Origin: Rhodobacteraceae bacterium UBA996 | GTDB lineage: Bacteria > Pseudomonadota > Alphaproteobacteria > Rhodobacterales > Rhodobacteraceae | Length of the DNA: 10,441 bases | Assembly (NCBI GenBank): GCA_002291955.1 | Contig: DBBA01000084.1 | Span: 1-10,441, forward strand | Direction of reading: 5' to 3' | In this document: piece after piece, positions 1 to 6,770 of the stretch | Layout of the letters: each line of letters begins with the position of its first letter | Numbering within the stretch: the first letter of the stretch is position 1 | The notes under the pieces: generated by a model | What the model saw: only the letters and a program-made list of their open reading frames with translations | The model's database searches: none | Told to the model about the DNA's origin: nothing | Position numbers and translations under genes: made by a program

Positions 1-566
1 GCGCCCAGCGTGCGTGCCGCCAACACCGTGTCGCGCCCGATGGCGGCCAGGGCGCCACCGATGATCAGCGTCATGAAGGGGATCGTCTTCCACACGGTCG
101 CGATGATGACCCCCACCGCCCAGTCGTCGCGGACAAGCTTCGGCAGGCCCACGCCCAGCGGCGCCAGCACCCGCGCCGCCGTGCCGCCCCGGTCGAACAG
201 CGTCATCACGATGAAGGCCGCGACGATCCCCGGCACCACCAGCGGGACCTTGTTGAGCGCGAGGAACAGCCGCCGCCCCGGAAAGGTCTGCGCCAGCACC
301 ACCGCCAGCGGCAGGGCGATGGCAAGGCTGACCAGCGTCGGCACGACCGCCAGGTAGGTGGAGAACACCAGCCCGTCCACATAGGCGGGCGTGGTGATCA
401 GCTCGCGGTAGAATTTCAGCGTCGGGCCGCCGTCGTGTCCGCGGGTCAGGATCCCGAAGCTCGCCAGAACGGCGAGTGCCAGCGGCAGGCCGAACAGCAG
501 GACCAGATACCCGGCCCCGGGGGCAAGCAGCAGCGCCACGGTCAGGGGGCGGGCTGCGCGGGTCAT
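1..566 (-). CDS. ABC transporter permease, partial (3' end outside window)
   Basis: Inner-membrane subunit of a binding-protein-dependent importer (BPD_transp_1 fold), forming part of the channel for the solute captured by the protein encoded at 1712-2968. The first 188 residues are present. They show an N-terminal membrane segment at about residues 8-38, further hydrophobic segments near 64-93, 104-124 and 150-175, and then the start of the EAA loop (residues about 178-188, reading VLAARTLG). The EAA loop is the cytoplasmic contact with the ATPase. The window edge cuts inside this loop, so roughly a third of the protein is missing. The ATG at 566 overlaps the TGA of the upstream ATPase in an ATGA arrangement, so translation is probably coupled. 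No second permease of operon B is seen; it presumably lies beyond the left edge. The family is clear. The substrate is unknown; relatives carry Fe3+, polyamines, thiamine or phosphonates. Confidence 0.9.
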   Translation of the reverse strand, partial: MTRAARPLTVALLLAPGAGYLVLLFGLPLALAVLASFGILTRGHDGGPTLKFYRELITTPAYVDGLVFSTYLAVVPTLVSLAIALPLAVVLAQTFPGRRLFLALNKVPLVVPGIVAAFIVMTLFDRGGTAARVLAPLGVGLPKLVRDDWAVGVIIATVWKTIPFMTLIIGGALAAIGRDTVLAARTLG

Positions 567-1663
567 TCCGCGGCCGCGCTTTCCGGCGCGTCGGACCCAG
601 CGACGGGGCGACCGGGATCGGCGGCCTCCGGGACAGCGGCGACCTCGGCCAGCGGATGCGGCGGCACCCGCAAGGACAGGGTGACATCCGTGACCTCGGG
701 CAGCAGAGGCACGCCCGACCCGGTTTCGCGCACGCGCAGCACGCTGTCGCCCAGCACGACGCGGTATTCCACCGCGGCGCCCAGGAAGGTGCGCGCCGTC
801 ACGCGCGCCTGTCCCTGTGTCGTGGGGATCAGGGCGATATCCTCGGGGCGGATCGACACATGGCCTGCGTCCACGCCGAAGGCCACCGCGGGCAGTGCCT
901 CGCCCCAGGGCAGGATCGTGCGGCCCGCGCGATGGACCACCGGCACCACGTTGGTCTGGCCCAGGAATTCCGCCGTGAAGCGGGTGCGCGGGCGGCGGTA
1001 CAGCGCCTCGGGTGCGCCGTCCTCGACGATCCGGCCTGCGCGCATCACCAGGATGCGGTCGGACAGGGCCATTGCCTCGGACTGGTCGTGGGTGACGTAG
1101 ATCGTGGTCACACCCAGCCGGTCGGTGAGCGCGCGCAAGTCCTCGCGCAGCTGGTCGCGCAGTTTCGCGTCGAGGTTCGACAGGGGTTCGTCCAGAAGCA
1201 GCAGGTCGGGTTCGATCACCAGCGCGCGGGCCAGCGCCACGCGCTGCTGCTGGCCGCCCGACAGTTCGCGCGGGTAGCGGGCGGCAAGGTGCCCGAGGTC
1301 CACGAGGTCGAGCGCGGCCGCGATCCGCGGCGCGGCGGCGGCGCGCGCGATGCGGCGCATCCGCAACCCGAAGCCCACGTTCTGCGCGACCGTCATGTGC
1401 GGGAACAGCGCGTAGGACTGGAACACGAGGCCAACGTTGCGCGCCTCGGGCGGCAGTCCGTCCACCCGGCGGCCGCCGATGCGGATCTCGCCCGCGTCCG
1501 GCGTGGCGATCCCGGCGACCATGCGCAGGATCGTGGTCTTGCCGCAGCCCGAGGGGCCCAGGAGCGTGACGAAGGCGCCATCGGTCACGGACAGGTCAAG
1601 CGGTTCGACAGCGCGGGCGCTGCCGAAGGACTTCGAAATGCCCGAGAGGTGCAGGTCTGCCAT
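563..1663 (-). CDS. ABC transporter ATP-binding protein (Pot/Fbp-like, with TOBE-type C-terminus), operon B
   Basis: Cytoplasmic ATPase that powers import through the operon B permease. All nucleotide-binding motifs are present in its 366 residues: Walker A GPSGCGKT at 36-43, Q-loop Q82, signature LSGGQ at 134-138, Walker B with LLLLDE at 154-159, D-loop SNLD at 162-165 and H-loop H192 in THDQ. Residues from about 240 onward have the length and character of the C-terminal TOBE/regulatory domain of PotA, FbpC and MalK relatives, and usual family length is 340-380. The tail is rich in alanine and proline and probably disordered. The ATG at 1663 lies 48 bases after the stop of the binding-protein gene; no strong Shine-Dalgarno is seen and a GC-rich hairpin sits just upstream. 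The 3' end overlaps the permease start by 4 bases. The motifs show it is an active ATPase, not which solute is carried. Confidence 0.95.
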   Translation of the reverse strand: MADLHLSGISKSFGSARAVEPLDLSVTDGAFVTLLGPSGCGKTTILRMVAGIATPDAGEIRIGGRRVDGLPPEARNVGLVFQSYALFPHMTVAQNVGFGLRMRRIARAAAAPRIAAALDLVDLGHLAARYPRELSGGQQQRVALARALVIEPDLLLLDEPLSNLDAKLRDQLREDLRALTDRLGVTTIYVTHDQSEAMALSDRILVMRAGRIVEDGAPEALYRRPRTRFTAEFLGQTNVVPVVHRAGRTILPWGEALPAVAFGVDAGHVSIRPEDIALIPTTQGQARVTARTFLGAAVEYRVVLGDSVLRVRETGSGVPLLPEVTDVTLSLRVPPHPLAEVAAVPEAADPGRPVAGSDAPESAAAE

Positions 1664-1670
1664 GGATGCG

Positions 1671-1698
1671 GGCCGGCACCCGCGATGGGGCGCCGGCC
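1671..1698 (-). promoter_or_regulatory. Intercistronic GC-rich hairpin between binding-protein and ATPase genes
   Basis: A perfect 7-bp inverted repeat, GGCCGGC at 1671-1677 and GCCGGCC at 1692-1698, encloses a 14-base loop in which CCC (1679-1681) and GGG (1687-1689) can pair further. It fills the 48-base gap between the binding-protein stop and the ATPase start at 1663. No T-run follows on the minus strand, so it is not a standard intrinsic terminator. Hairpins at this position in other ABC importer operons protect the upstream message and allow the binding protein to be made in excess of the membrane complex. That role is inferred here. The hairpin is also close enough to the ATPase start to lower its initiation. 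Confidence 0.5.
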
Positions 1699-1711
1699 AC
1701 GTCCTGTCGGG

Positions 1712-2968
1712 TTACTGGCCGATGACCTCGGCCACGAAGCGGTCGGTCGCGGCCGAGGACACGACGCCCGCGATCCGCCCGCGCGACCGTTCCTGATAGA
1801 CCGGCGTCGGGATCAGCCAGGCGGCCTTGGCCGGGTCCACCGCGCCCGACAGGTCCAGCCCCGTGCGGGCCGTGCGCGACCCGTTCAGCGTGGTCTTCAT
1901 CACCTGCGCCTCGTCCGTCATCAGCCAGTTGACGAACAGAAGCGCGGCTTCCACCCGCTCGGTCCCGGCGGGGATCATGATGCCGTCGCCGTCGCCGACC
2001 TGGCCCGATTCCAGCAGCGTGACGCGCACGGTCGGCGGCAGAAGGCCGCGCCCGATGTAGTCGAACGTCTGGTCTTCCCAGACGGTGCCGACCGTCGCCA
2101 CGCCGTTGGCCATCAGGGTCAGCGTGTCGGTGTTGCCGTTGGTGATCTCGACCAGGGGCTTCAGTTCGGTGAAGTAGGCCATCACCGGGTCAAGGCAGGG
2201 ACCGGCGGCCCATTCCTTGGCCTGGTCGGCGGTCAGGCTGAAGTCCTTCGCCTGGGCCACGCAGTCGGGCGTGGCGAGCGCGAGGATCGCGCTTTCCAGG
2301 AACCCGCCGCCCGACCCGCCGCGCGCGGGCGAGGTCATGGCGAACTTGCCGGGGTTGGCCTGGGCCCAGGCAAGGATCGCGGGGAAATTCTGCGGCACGT
2401 CACCTTCGGCAATGGCGCGGGTGTCGTAGCCGATGCCGGTCTGGTTGCGGTGATAGGGGACGACGACCCCGCCGTGGACATACCCGCGCGAGATGGTGGC
2501 GGCGGCTTCGGCCAGGTCGGGGGCGGCGGGCAGGCCGGTGTGCAGCGGCAGGTTGGCGATCACGCCGGCCTCGTTGGCCACGCGGACCTGACCGTTCGGC
2601 ATGAAGAACACGTCCACCGGCGACGGCTGGTTCGCGTCCTTTGCGGCCATCAGCTGCTGCACCGCGGTCTCGCCGTTGACCGGATAGTATTCCACATCGA
2701 TGCCCGGATAGGCGGCCTCGAAGGCCGGGATCAGGTTGTCGGCAAACAGCGGCGCGAAGCTTTCGGTGAAGTCGTAGAACACCACCTTGCCTTGCGCCTG
2801 TGCGGCGGGCAGCAGCGTCGCCTCGAACGTCTCGGGCGTCAGGGCGGACAGGTCCACGACCGATTTCACGTTGAAGCTGTCGGCGCCGACCGGCTCGAAC
2901 GCCAGCGCGGCAGCAGGCAGAAGGATCGCAAGCGCGGACACGGACAGGCGCAGGCTGGACGGGGTCAT
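1712..2968 (-). CDS. Extracellular solute-binding protein (family 1 type), Sec signal, operon B
   Basis: Periplasmic binding protein that captures the solute for the operon B importer; 418 residues. The start at 2968 is preferred over an in-frame ATG 43 codons upstream because it has a GGAGAG ribosome-binding site 6 bases away and begins directly with a signal peptide. That peptide spans residues 1-23, has a hydrophobic core and ends ALA before FEP, as for signal peptidase I. The mature part has features of cluster-D type binding proteins: a GKVVFYDF strand near the N-terminus, an EAAYPGIDVEYY segment, and a NPGKF...GGSGGGF region that has a counterpart in the operon A binding protein (NPGQF...GGSGGNF). 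Two cysteines (in TPDCV and GPCLD) could form a disulfide. It is the first gene of its operon. Relatives bind Fe3+, polyamines, thiamine, aminoethylphosphonate and other solutes; the ligand cannot be assigned from sequence. Confidence 0.93.
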   Translation of the reverse strand: MTPSSLRLSVSALAILLPAAALAFEPVGADSFNVKSVVDLSALTPETFEATLLPAAQAQGKVVFYDFTESFAPLFADNLIPAFEAAYPGIDVEYYPVNGETAVQQLMAAKDANQPSPVDVFFMPNGQVRVANEAGVIANLPLHTGLPAAPDLAEAAATISRGYVHGGVVVPYHRNQTGIGYDTRAIAEGDVPQNFPAILAWAQANPGKFAMTSPARGGSGGGFLESAILALATPDCVAQAKDFSLTADQAKEWAAGPCLDPVMAYFTELKPLVEITNGNTDTLTLMANGVATVGTVWEDQTFDYIGRGLLPPTVRVTLLESGQVGDGDGIMIPAGTERVEAALLFVNWLMTDEAQVMKTTLNGSRTARTGLDLSGAVDPAKAAWLIPTPVYQERSRGRIAGVVSSAATDRFVAEVIGQ

Positions 2969-2974
2969 CGGTGG

Positions 2975-2980
2975 CTCTCC
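2975..2980 (-). promoter_or_regulatory. Ribosome-binding site of operon B binding-protein gene
   Basis: GGAGAG on the minus strand, 6 bases before the ATG at 2968. It is the only good Shine-Dalgarno match in front of a candidate start here and fixes the start at the signal peptide. Confidence 0.75.
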
Positions 2981-3016
2981 ATGAAAGGGGCGGGCGGACC
3001 GGGGCGGTGGCCCCGC

Positions 3017-3035
3017 GTCGCGCAACATCCGCGAC
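3017..3035 (-). other. Stem-loop in the 5' leader of operon B
   Basis: Perfect 6-bp inverted repeat, GTCGCG at 3017-3022 and CGCGAC at 3030-3035, with a 7-base loop. It lies about 50 bases upstream of the first start codon of operon B and would be in the mRNA leader if transcription starts near the PHO-box-like repeats upstream. Such short GC stems arise easily by chance at this composition, so a function is only a possibility. Confidence 0.25.
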
Positions 3036-3049
3036 TGGACACCGGGATC

Positions 3050-3089
3050 GCCACAGTCCGAAGACGAACGGGCGACATTCGGATCAAGG
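3050..3089 (-). promoter_or_regulatory. Degenerate PHO-box-like repeat array upstream of operon B
   Basis: Reading the minus strand, four 7-base units at an exact 11-base step each match CTGTCAT at 4 of 7 positions: CCTTGAT (3089-3083), ATGTCGC (3078-3072), TCGTCTT (3067-3061) and CTGTGGC (3056-3050). The last unit and its preceding spacer share cggaCTGT with the stronger array in front of operon A. It lies 82-121 bases upstream of the operon B start codon, a reasonable promoter position. No convincing -10 follows. The match is weak and was noticed only after the strong array was found, so PhoB control of operon B is tentative. Confidence 0.3.
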
Positions 3090-3092
3090 TTT

Positions 3093-3110
3093 TGCAACGT
3101 CTTTGTTGCA
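3093..3110. promoter_or_regulatory. Operator-like inverted repeat TGCAAC-N6-GTTGCA
   Basis: A perfect 6-bp dyad, TGCAAC at 3093-3098 and GTTGCA at 3105-3110, with a 6-base A/T-richer centre. It lies between the end of the GDPD gene and the operon B promoter region. The 18-bp size fits a site for a dimeric regulator. The T/A-containing arms stand out in this GC-rich sequence. No regulator gene is in the window, so the cognate protein is unknown. Confidence 0.4.
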
Positions 3111-3132
3111 CCCGGAGGGGCGATGGTCCGGG
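3111..3132 (-). terminator. Possible weak terminator hairpin after the GDPD gene
   Basis: Perfect 6-bp arms CCCGGA (3111-3116) and TCCGGG (3127-3132) with a 10-base loop, starting 11 bases after the GDPD stop. No T-run follows on the minus strand, so intrinsic termination would be weak. It partly overlaps a self-complementary GGGGGCGCCCCC at 3130-3141. Operon A may simply read through or end by Rho. Confidence 0.2.
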
Positions 3133-3142
3133 GGCGCCCCCT

Positions 3143-3982
3143 TCAGGGACCGAGCAGCGCGACCCGCGTCCCGGCCGGGTCGTCCGTGGTGATCTGGTCG
3201 GCGCACAGGGCGACGGCGGCCCGGGCGGCGGCAAGGTCTGCGGGCCCGGTGTCGCGGAAGGTGTAGACGTCCACCTGCCGCCCGGCGGCGCGGAACGGCG
3301 CGACCAGGTCCGCGCCGCGCGCGGCGGCCAGTGCCACCAGGTGGCGGTCGAGGTAGATCATCCGCGCGTCGGGCATGGCCGCGAGGGCCTCGGACGCGAA
3401 GGCGTCGAAGCGGCCGGTGCGGGCCAGGTCCACCGACGCCTGCGCATGGCAGGGGTCGTAGCCCACGGCCACCTCCGCCGCGTCCGCCAGCCGCAGGACG
3501 GCCCCCGCGTCGCCCCCCGACAGGATCAGGTGCGGCGCGATGGGCGCGACCGCAGCGGCAAAGCCCGCGACGTTGCCCGGCGTCAGGGCATCCGCGTCCA
3601 CCTTGAGGTCCAGTTGCAACAGCGCGCCGGCCCCGATGTCGCCCGCCGCCGCGTCCCGCGCCAGGCGCGACAGCGTGCCGACCGGAATACCGGACGAAGC
3701 CCCCGCCCCGTCGCGCAGATACGCGCCCGCCAGGTCCGCCGCCGTCATCGCGGCAACCGGCCCCCGCCCGGTCGTCTCGCGGTCGAGCGTCGCGTCGTGG
3801 ATCACCGCCCAGTCGCCGCAGGCCAGGGGGTGGATGTCCACCTCGACACTCGCGCCGACGGCCAGTCCTTGCGTGATGCGGGCGGGCGAGAACGCCATGT
3901 CGCCCGCCTGCCGCCGCGCGCGGTGCCACTTCAGCGCGACGCGATGCCCGTCCGGGGTGATGTGAGCGATGGGTTCAAGCAT
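3143..3982 (-). CDS. Glycerophosphodiester phosphodiesterase family protein (UgpQ-like), last gene of operon A
   Basis: Predicted to hydrolyse a glycerophosphodiester to glycerol 3-phosphate and an alcohol. There is no signal peptide, so it should act in the cytoplasm on imported substrate. The protein has 279 residues, within the family's 240-300. Catalytic landmarks by alignment to the family: H20-R21 (the HR of the usual HRG motif), E47 and D49 in VEVDIHP, H62 in VIHDATLDR followed by TTGRGPV, then D125 and K127 in LQLDLK, and a C-terminal CADQITTDDP that matches the usual D-x-I-x-TDxP. Departures: the G after HR is A, the PENT stretch is absent, and the acidic residue of the usual E-x-K is D. 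The ATG at 3982 overlaps the ATPase end by 8 bases. Its Shine-Dalgarno is poor, so coupling is likely. Other phosphodiester substrates are possible given the divergent motifs. Confidence 0.85.
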   Translation of the reverse strand: MLEPIAHITPDGHRVALKWHRARRQAGDMAFSPARITQGLAVGASVEVDIHPLACGDWAVIHDATLDRETTGRGPVAAMTAADLAGAYLRDGAGASSGIPVGTLSRLARDAAAGDIGAGALLQLDLKVDADALTPGNVAGFAAAVAPIAPHLILSGGDAGAVLRLADAAEVAVGYDPCHAQASVDLARTGRFDAFASEALAAMPDARMIYLDRHLVALAAARGADLVAPFRAAGRQVDVYTFRDTGPADLAAARAAVALCADQITTDDPAGTRVALLGP

Positions 3983-5042
3983 CGACAGCCACCGGAGCTG
4001 CGCCCGGCGCCGTGTCGGACACCCACAGCACCCGGTCGTCGCGGTACAGCGTGTGGCGCCGGGGCGTGACGGTGACGGGCATGCCCGGCGCCGCATCGGG
4101 CGCCTCGGGCAGGTGCGCCTTGACACGCGTCCCCTCGGGCAGGTCGATCTCGGCGACCGCGTGGCTGCCGAAGTCGGTCACCCGGTGCAGCCGCCCCGCA
4201 CCCGTGCCAAAGCTCACCGCCAGCGCCTCGGGCCGGACGGCCAGCAGCGCGGGGCCATCGGCCACCGGCGCGGCCAGCACCATCGCGCCCTGCACGAAGC
4301 GCCCGCCCGCGACCTCGCCCGCGATCAGGTTCATCTGCCCGATGAACCCCGCGACAAAGGGCGTGGCGGGGGCGCGGTACAGCCGGTCGGGGCGGTCGGC
4401 CTGCTGTACCCGGCCGCGGTCCATCACCACGATGCGGTCGGCCAGCGCCAGCGCCTCGTCCTGGCCGTGGGTCACGAAGACCATCGTGATGCGCAGGCGC
4501 TTCTGCAGGTCCCGCACCTCCTCGCGCAGGCGTTCGCGCAGGTGCTGGTCGAGGCTCGCAAAGGGTTCGTCCAGCAGCAGGATCTTCGGTTCCAGCACCA
4601 GCGACCGCGCGAGCGCCACCCGCTGCGCCTGCCCGCCCGACAGCTGGTCGGTGCGGCGGGGCCCGTAGCCCGGCAGGCCGACCGTGTCCAGCGCGGCATC
4701 CACCCGCTGCGCGACATCCGCACGCGACAGGCCGCGCAGGCGCAAGCCGAAACCGATGTTGCCCGCGACGGTCATGTGGGACCACAGCGCGTGCGACTGG
4801 AACATCATCGAGGTCGGGCGTCGTTCGGGCGGCAGGTGCGTCACATCCTGCCCGTCGATCAGGACGCGACCCGCGGTCGGCCCTTCGAACCCGCCCACCA
4901 TGCGCAGGACGGTGGACTTGCCCGACCCCGACGGGCCCAGAAGGCAGACCAGTTCGCCGTCCCCCACGACCAGGTCCACGCCGGTGACCGCCGCGGTCGT
5001 GCCGAATGACTTGCCCAGGGATTGCAGCGTCAGCGTGGCCAT
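3975..5042 (-). CDS. ABC transporter ATP-binding protein (Pot/Fbp-like, with TOBE-type C-terminus), operon A
   Basis: Cytoplasmic ATPase of the operon A importer; 355 residues. Motifs: Walker A GPSGSGKST at 36-44, Q-loop Q82, signature LSGGQ at 134-138, Walker B with ILLLDE at 154-159, D-loop ASLD at 162-165 and H-loop H192. The usual THDQ after the H-loop reads THGQ, a change next to but not in the catalytic histidine. Residues from about 235 onward form a TOBE-like regulatory domain, with the LLAVRPEAL segment that is typical of this subfamily. The ATG at 5042 directly abuts the TAG stop of the upstream permease with no base between, and the 3' end overlaps the GDPD start. It resembles the operon B ATPase in length and layout but differs throughout, so the two operons are not a recent duplication. 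Confidence 0.95.
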   Translation of the reverse strand: MATLTLQSLGKSFGTTAAVTGVDLVVGDGELVCLLGPSGSGKSTVLRMVGGFEGPTAGRVLIDGQDVTHLPPERRPTSMMFQSHALWSHMTVAGNIGFGLRLRGLSRADVAQRVDAALDTVGLPGYGPRRTDQLSGGQAQRVALARSLVLEPKILLLDEPFASLDQHLRERLREEVRDLQKRLRITMVFVTHGQDEALALADRIVVMDRGRVQQADRPDRLYRAPATPFVAGFIGQMNLIAGEVAGGRFVQGAMVLAAPVADGPALLAVRPEALAVSFGTGAGRLHRVTDFGSHAVAEIDLPEGTRVKAHLPEAPDAAPGMPVTVTPRRHTLYRDDRVLWVSDTAPGAAPVAVDA

Positions 5043-5873
5043 CTATCCCCCCAACCCCCGGCCCAGCGCCTCGGGCCCCATCCAGCGCCGTGCCATCAGC
5101 AGGAACAGGAACGACGGCACCCACAGCATCAAGGACAGCACCGCGCCCAGTTGCACCACAAGCTGGTTGTTGATGAAGGAAATCATCAGGATCGGCATGG
5201 TGCGCACATGCGGCGCGCCGATCAGCCAGGCGCCCTCGGTTTCATAGAAGGTGCCGACGAAGGTCAGAAGGATCGCCGCGGCAATGGCGGGGAACGCCTG
5301 CGGCAGGGTCACCGACCAGAACACGCGGATCGGCCCCGCGCCCACGTCGCGGGCGGCCTCCTCCAGGCGGCGGTCCACGTTCTGGAAGGCGGCGGTCGGG
5401 ATCCAGATCATGAACATCAGGGTGTTGACGAGCTGGATCAGCACCACCCCCCAGAAGGTGCCGACAAGGCCAAGCGTCAGGAAGATCGTAGCGATCGAGA
5501 TCAAGAGGCCGAAGCGCGGGAAGGCCTGGATCGTCAGGAACGACAGGAACAGCACGTCGCGGCCGGGGAAATCCAGCCGCGCAAAGGCATAGGCCGCGGG
5601 CAGGCAGATCAGCGCCGACAGAAGCGTGACGACAAAGGACAGCTGCAACGACACCGACAGCGCCGCCCAGACATCCGCCCGGCCCAGCGTCATGCCCCAG
5701 TAGCGCAGGCCCCATTCCTGCGGCAGCAGAGACGGGAACCGCCAGACCTCGGCAAAGGCCCACAGGCCGACCACGACCAGCGGGCCGATGATGACCACCG
5801 CCATGACGGCGGCCAGCACGATGCCGGTCCAGTCCACATCGCGCCAGGCCAGGCGCAGGTCCGCCGTGCTCAC
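5043..5873 (-). CDS. ABC transporter permease (PotC-like), operon A
   Basis: Second inner-membrane channel subunit of the operon A importer; 276 residues, usual for the PotC/second-permease class. Hydrophobic segments lie at about residues 17-40, 74-96, 107-135, 140-160, 194-210 and 240-262. The EAA loop spans about 171-191 (EEAARDVGAG through TLP) and is a good match to the family consensus. The start is a GTG at 5873 that overlaps the TGA of the upstream permease (GTGA), giving a cytoplasmic N-terminus before the first membrane segment. The frame stays open much further upstream, but that part lies antiphase within the other permease gene and is not part of this protein. The family call is firm; the substrate is unknown. 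Confidence 0.93.
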   Translation of the reverse strand: MSTADLRLAWRDVDWTGIVLAAVMAVVIIGPLVVVGLWAFAEVWRFPSLLPQEWGLRYWGMTLGRADVWAALSVSLQLSFVVTLLSALICLPAAYAFARLDFPGRDVLFLSFLTIQAFPRFGLLISIATIFLTLGLVGTFWGVVLIQLVNTLMFMIWIPTAAFQNVDRRLEEAARDVGAGPIRVFWSVTLPQAFPAIAAAILLTFVGTFYETEGAWLIGAPHVRTMPILMISFINNQLVVQLGAVLSLMLWVPSFLFLLMARRWMGPEALGRGLGG

Positions 5874-6766
5874 CGCGCCATCCTTCGCCGGTTGGCCGCG
5901 ATTGACCGGACATAGAACCAGCCGAACGCCGCGCAGAACAGGAAGGTCACGACGGCTTGCGTGCGCGCCTGCACGGGGTCCAGCACGTCGCCAAAGGTGC
6001 GCTGCATGAAGGGGCCCATCATTTCGGGCGCCGCCGGGCCGAGCAGGTAGGGGAAGGTGAAGGCCGAGAACAGGCCAAGGACGACGAAGGACGCGGCCAC
6101 CAGGATCGACGGGCCGATCCGCGGCAGGATGATGTGGCGGAAGGTGGCGATGCGCCCCGCGCCCACGTCGCGCGCGGCCTCGACCGCCTGCGTGGACACG
6201 CCCGACAGGCCCGCGAGCAGGATCACCACGGTAAGCGGCAGGTTGTCCCAGACGAACCCGATCACCGGGCCCCAGACGGTCAGGTAGGGCGAGCGGATGC
6301 GCGGCAGGCCGATGTTGGCCAGGATGATGTCCACCATCCCGTTCGGCCCCAGGACGCGCACGAACGCATAGGCCAGGATGATCGACGGCACGAACAGCGG
6401 GAAGATCGCCAGCGCCTGCACCACGGCCGCCGCGCGGCCCGTGCGGAACCGCAGGTAGATCGACAAGGGGATCGCGATCGCCATCAGGATCGCGGTGGAC
6501 ACGGCGGTGGTCCAGATCGTGATCCACAGGTTGCCCAGCGAATAGCCGTCGCTGAAGAAGAACCGGTACGACGCGACCGAGAAGCGCGCGCCTGTCCCGT
6601 CGGGCCCCGGCAGCCACAGCGTGTCGAGGATCGCGAGGCCAATGGGCCAGACGATCATCGTCATCACCATGGCCACGGGCAGCGCGACAAGGATCAGCCC
6701 CGTCACGCGCCCGGATGCGTCGGGGCGGCCCGTCGCCGCCCCGCCGGATGTCGCGGTGTCTGTCAC
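5870..6766 (-). CDS. ABC transporter permease (PotB-like), operon A
   Basis: First inner-membrane channel subunit of the operon A importer; 298 residues. After a polar N-terminus of about 20 residues there are hydrophobic segments at about 21-48, 80-104, 112-138, 163-188, 218-242 and 268-290, consistent with six membrane helices. The EAA loop is at about 196-215 (EAARDVGAG, with LP at 214-215). The start is a GTG at 6766, 4 bases after the stop of the binding-protein gene. No clear Shine-Dalgarno is seen, so translation probably depends on coupling to the binding-protein gene. The 3' end overlaps the next permease by 4 bases. It pairs with that permease as a heterodimer, as in PotB-PotC. Confidence 0.93.
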   Translation of the reverse strand: MTDTATSGGAATGRPDASGRVTGLILVALPVAMVMTMIVWPIGLAILDTLWLPGPDGTGARFSVASYRFFFSDGYSLGNLWITIWTTAVSTAILMAIAIPLSIYLRFRTGRAAAVVQALAIFPLFVPSIILAYAFVRVLGPNGMVDIILANIGLPRIRSPYLTVWGPVIGFVWDNLPLTVVILLAGLSGVSTQAVEAARDVGAGRIATFRHIILPRIGPSILVAASFVVLGLFSAFTFPYLLGPAAPEMMGPFMQRTFGDVLDPVQARTQAVVTFLFCAAFGWFYVRSIAANRRRMAR

Positions 6767-6770
6767 GCGG

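Noticed and set aside
2969..3097. N-terminal extension of the operon B binding protein to the ATG at 3097
   Set aside because: It would bury the Sec signal peptide 43 residues inside the protein. The GGAGAG before 2968 supports the shorter form.
3130..3141. Self-complementary GGGGGCGCCCCC next to the GDPD stop as a terminator
   Set aside because: As a hairpin it leaves only a 4-bp stem with a 4-base loop and has no T-run; it is likely a compositional palindrome.
476..4069. Plus-strand open frame of 1197 codons
   Set aside because: It runs antisense across four well-supported minus-strand genes and two intergenic regions. Its translation is low-complexity (G, R, H, Q rich) with no recognisable domain; such frames are expected opposite GC-rich genes.
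563..5042. The two importers as a recent tandem duplication
   Set aside because: Gene order differs (binding protein-ATPase-permease against binding protein-permease-permease-ATPase-GDPD), the ATPases differ throughout outside the motifs, and the binding proteins use different signal types.
5043..6617. Possible 524-residue permease reading on from the second permease of operon A
   Set aside because: The upstream half lies in another frame of the first permease gene and lacks membrane character. The GTG at 5873 with its 4-base overlap is the natural start.
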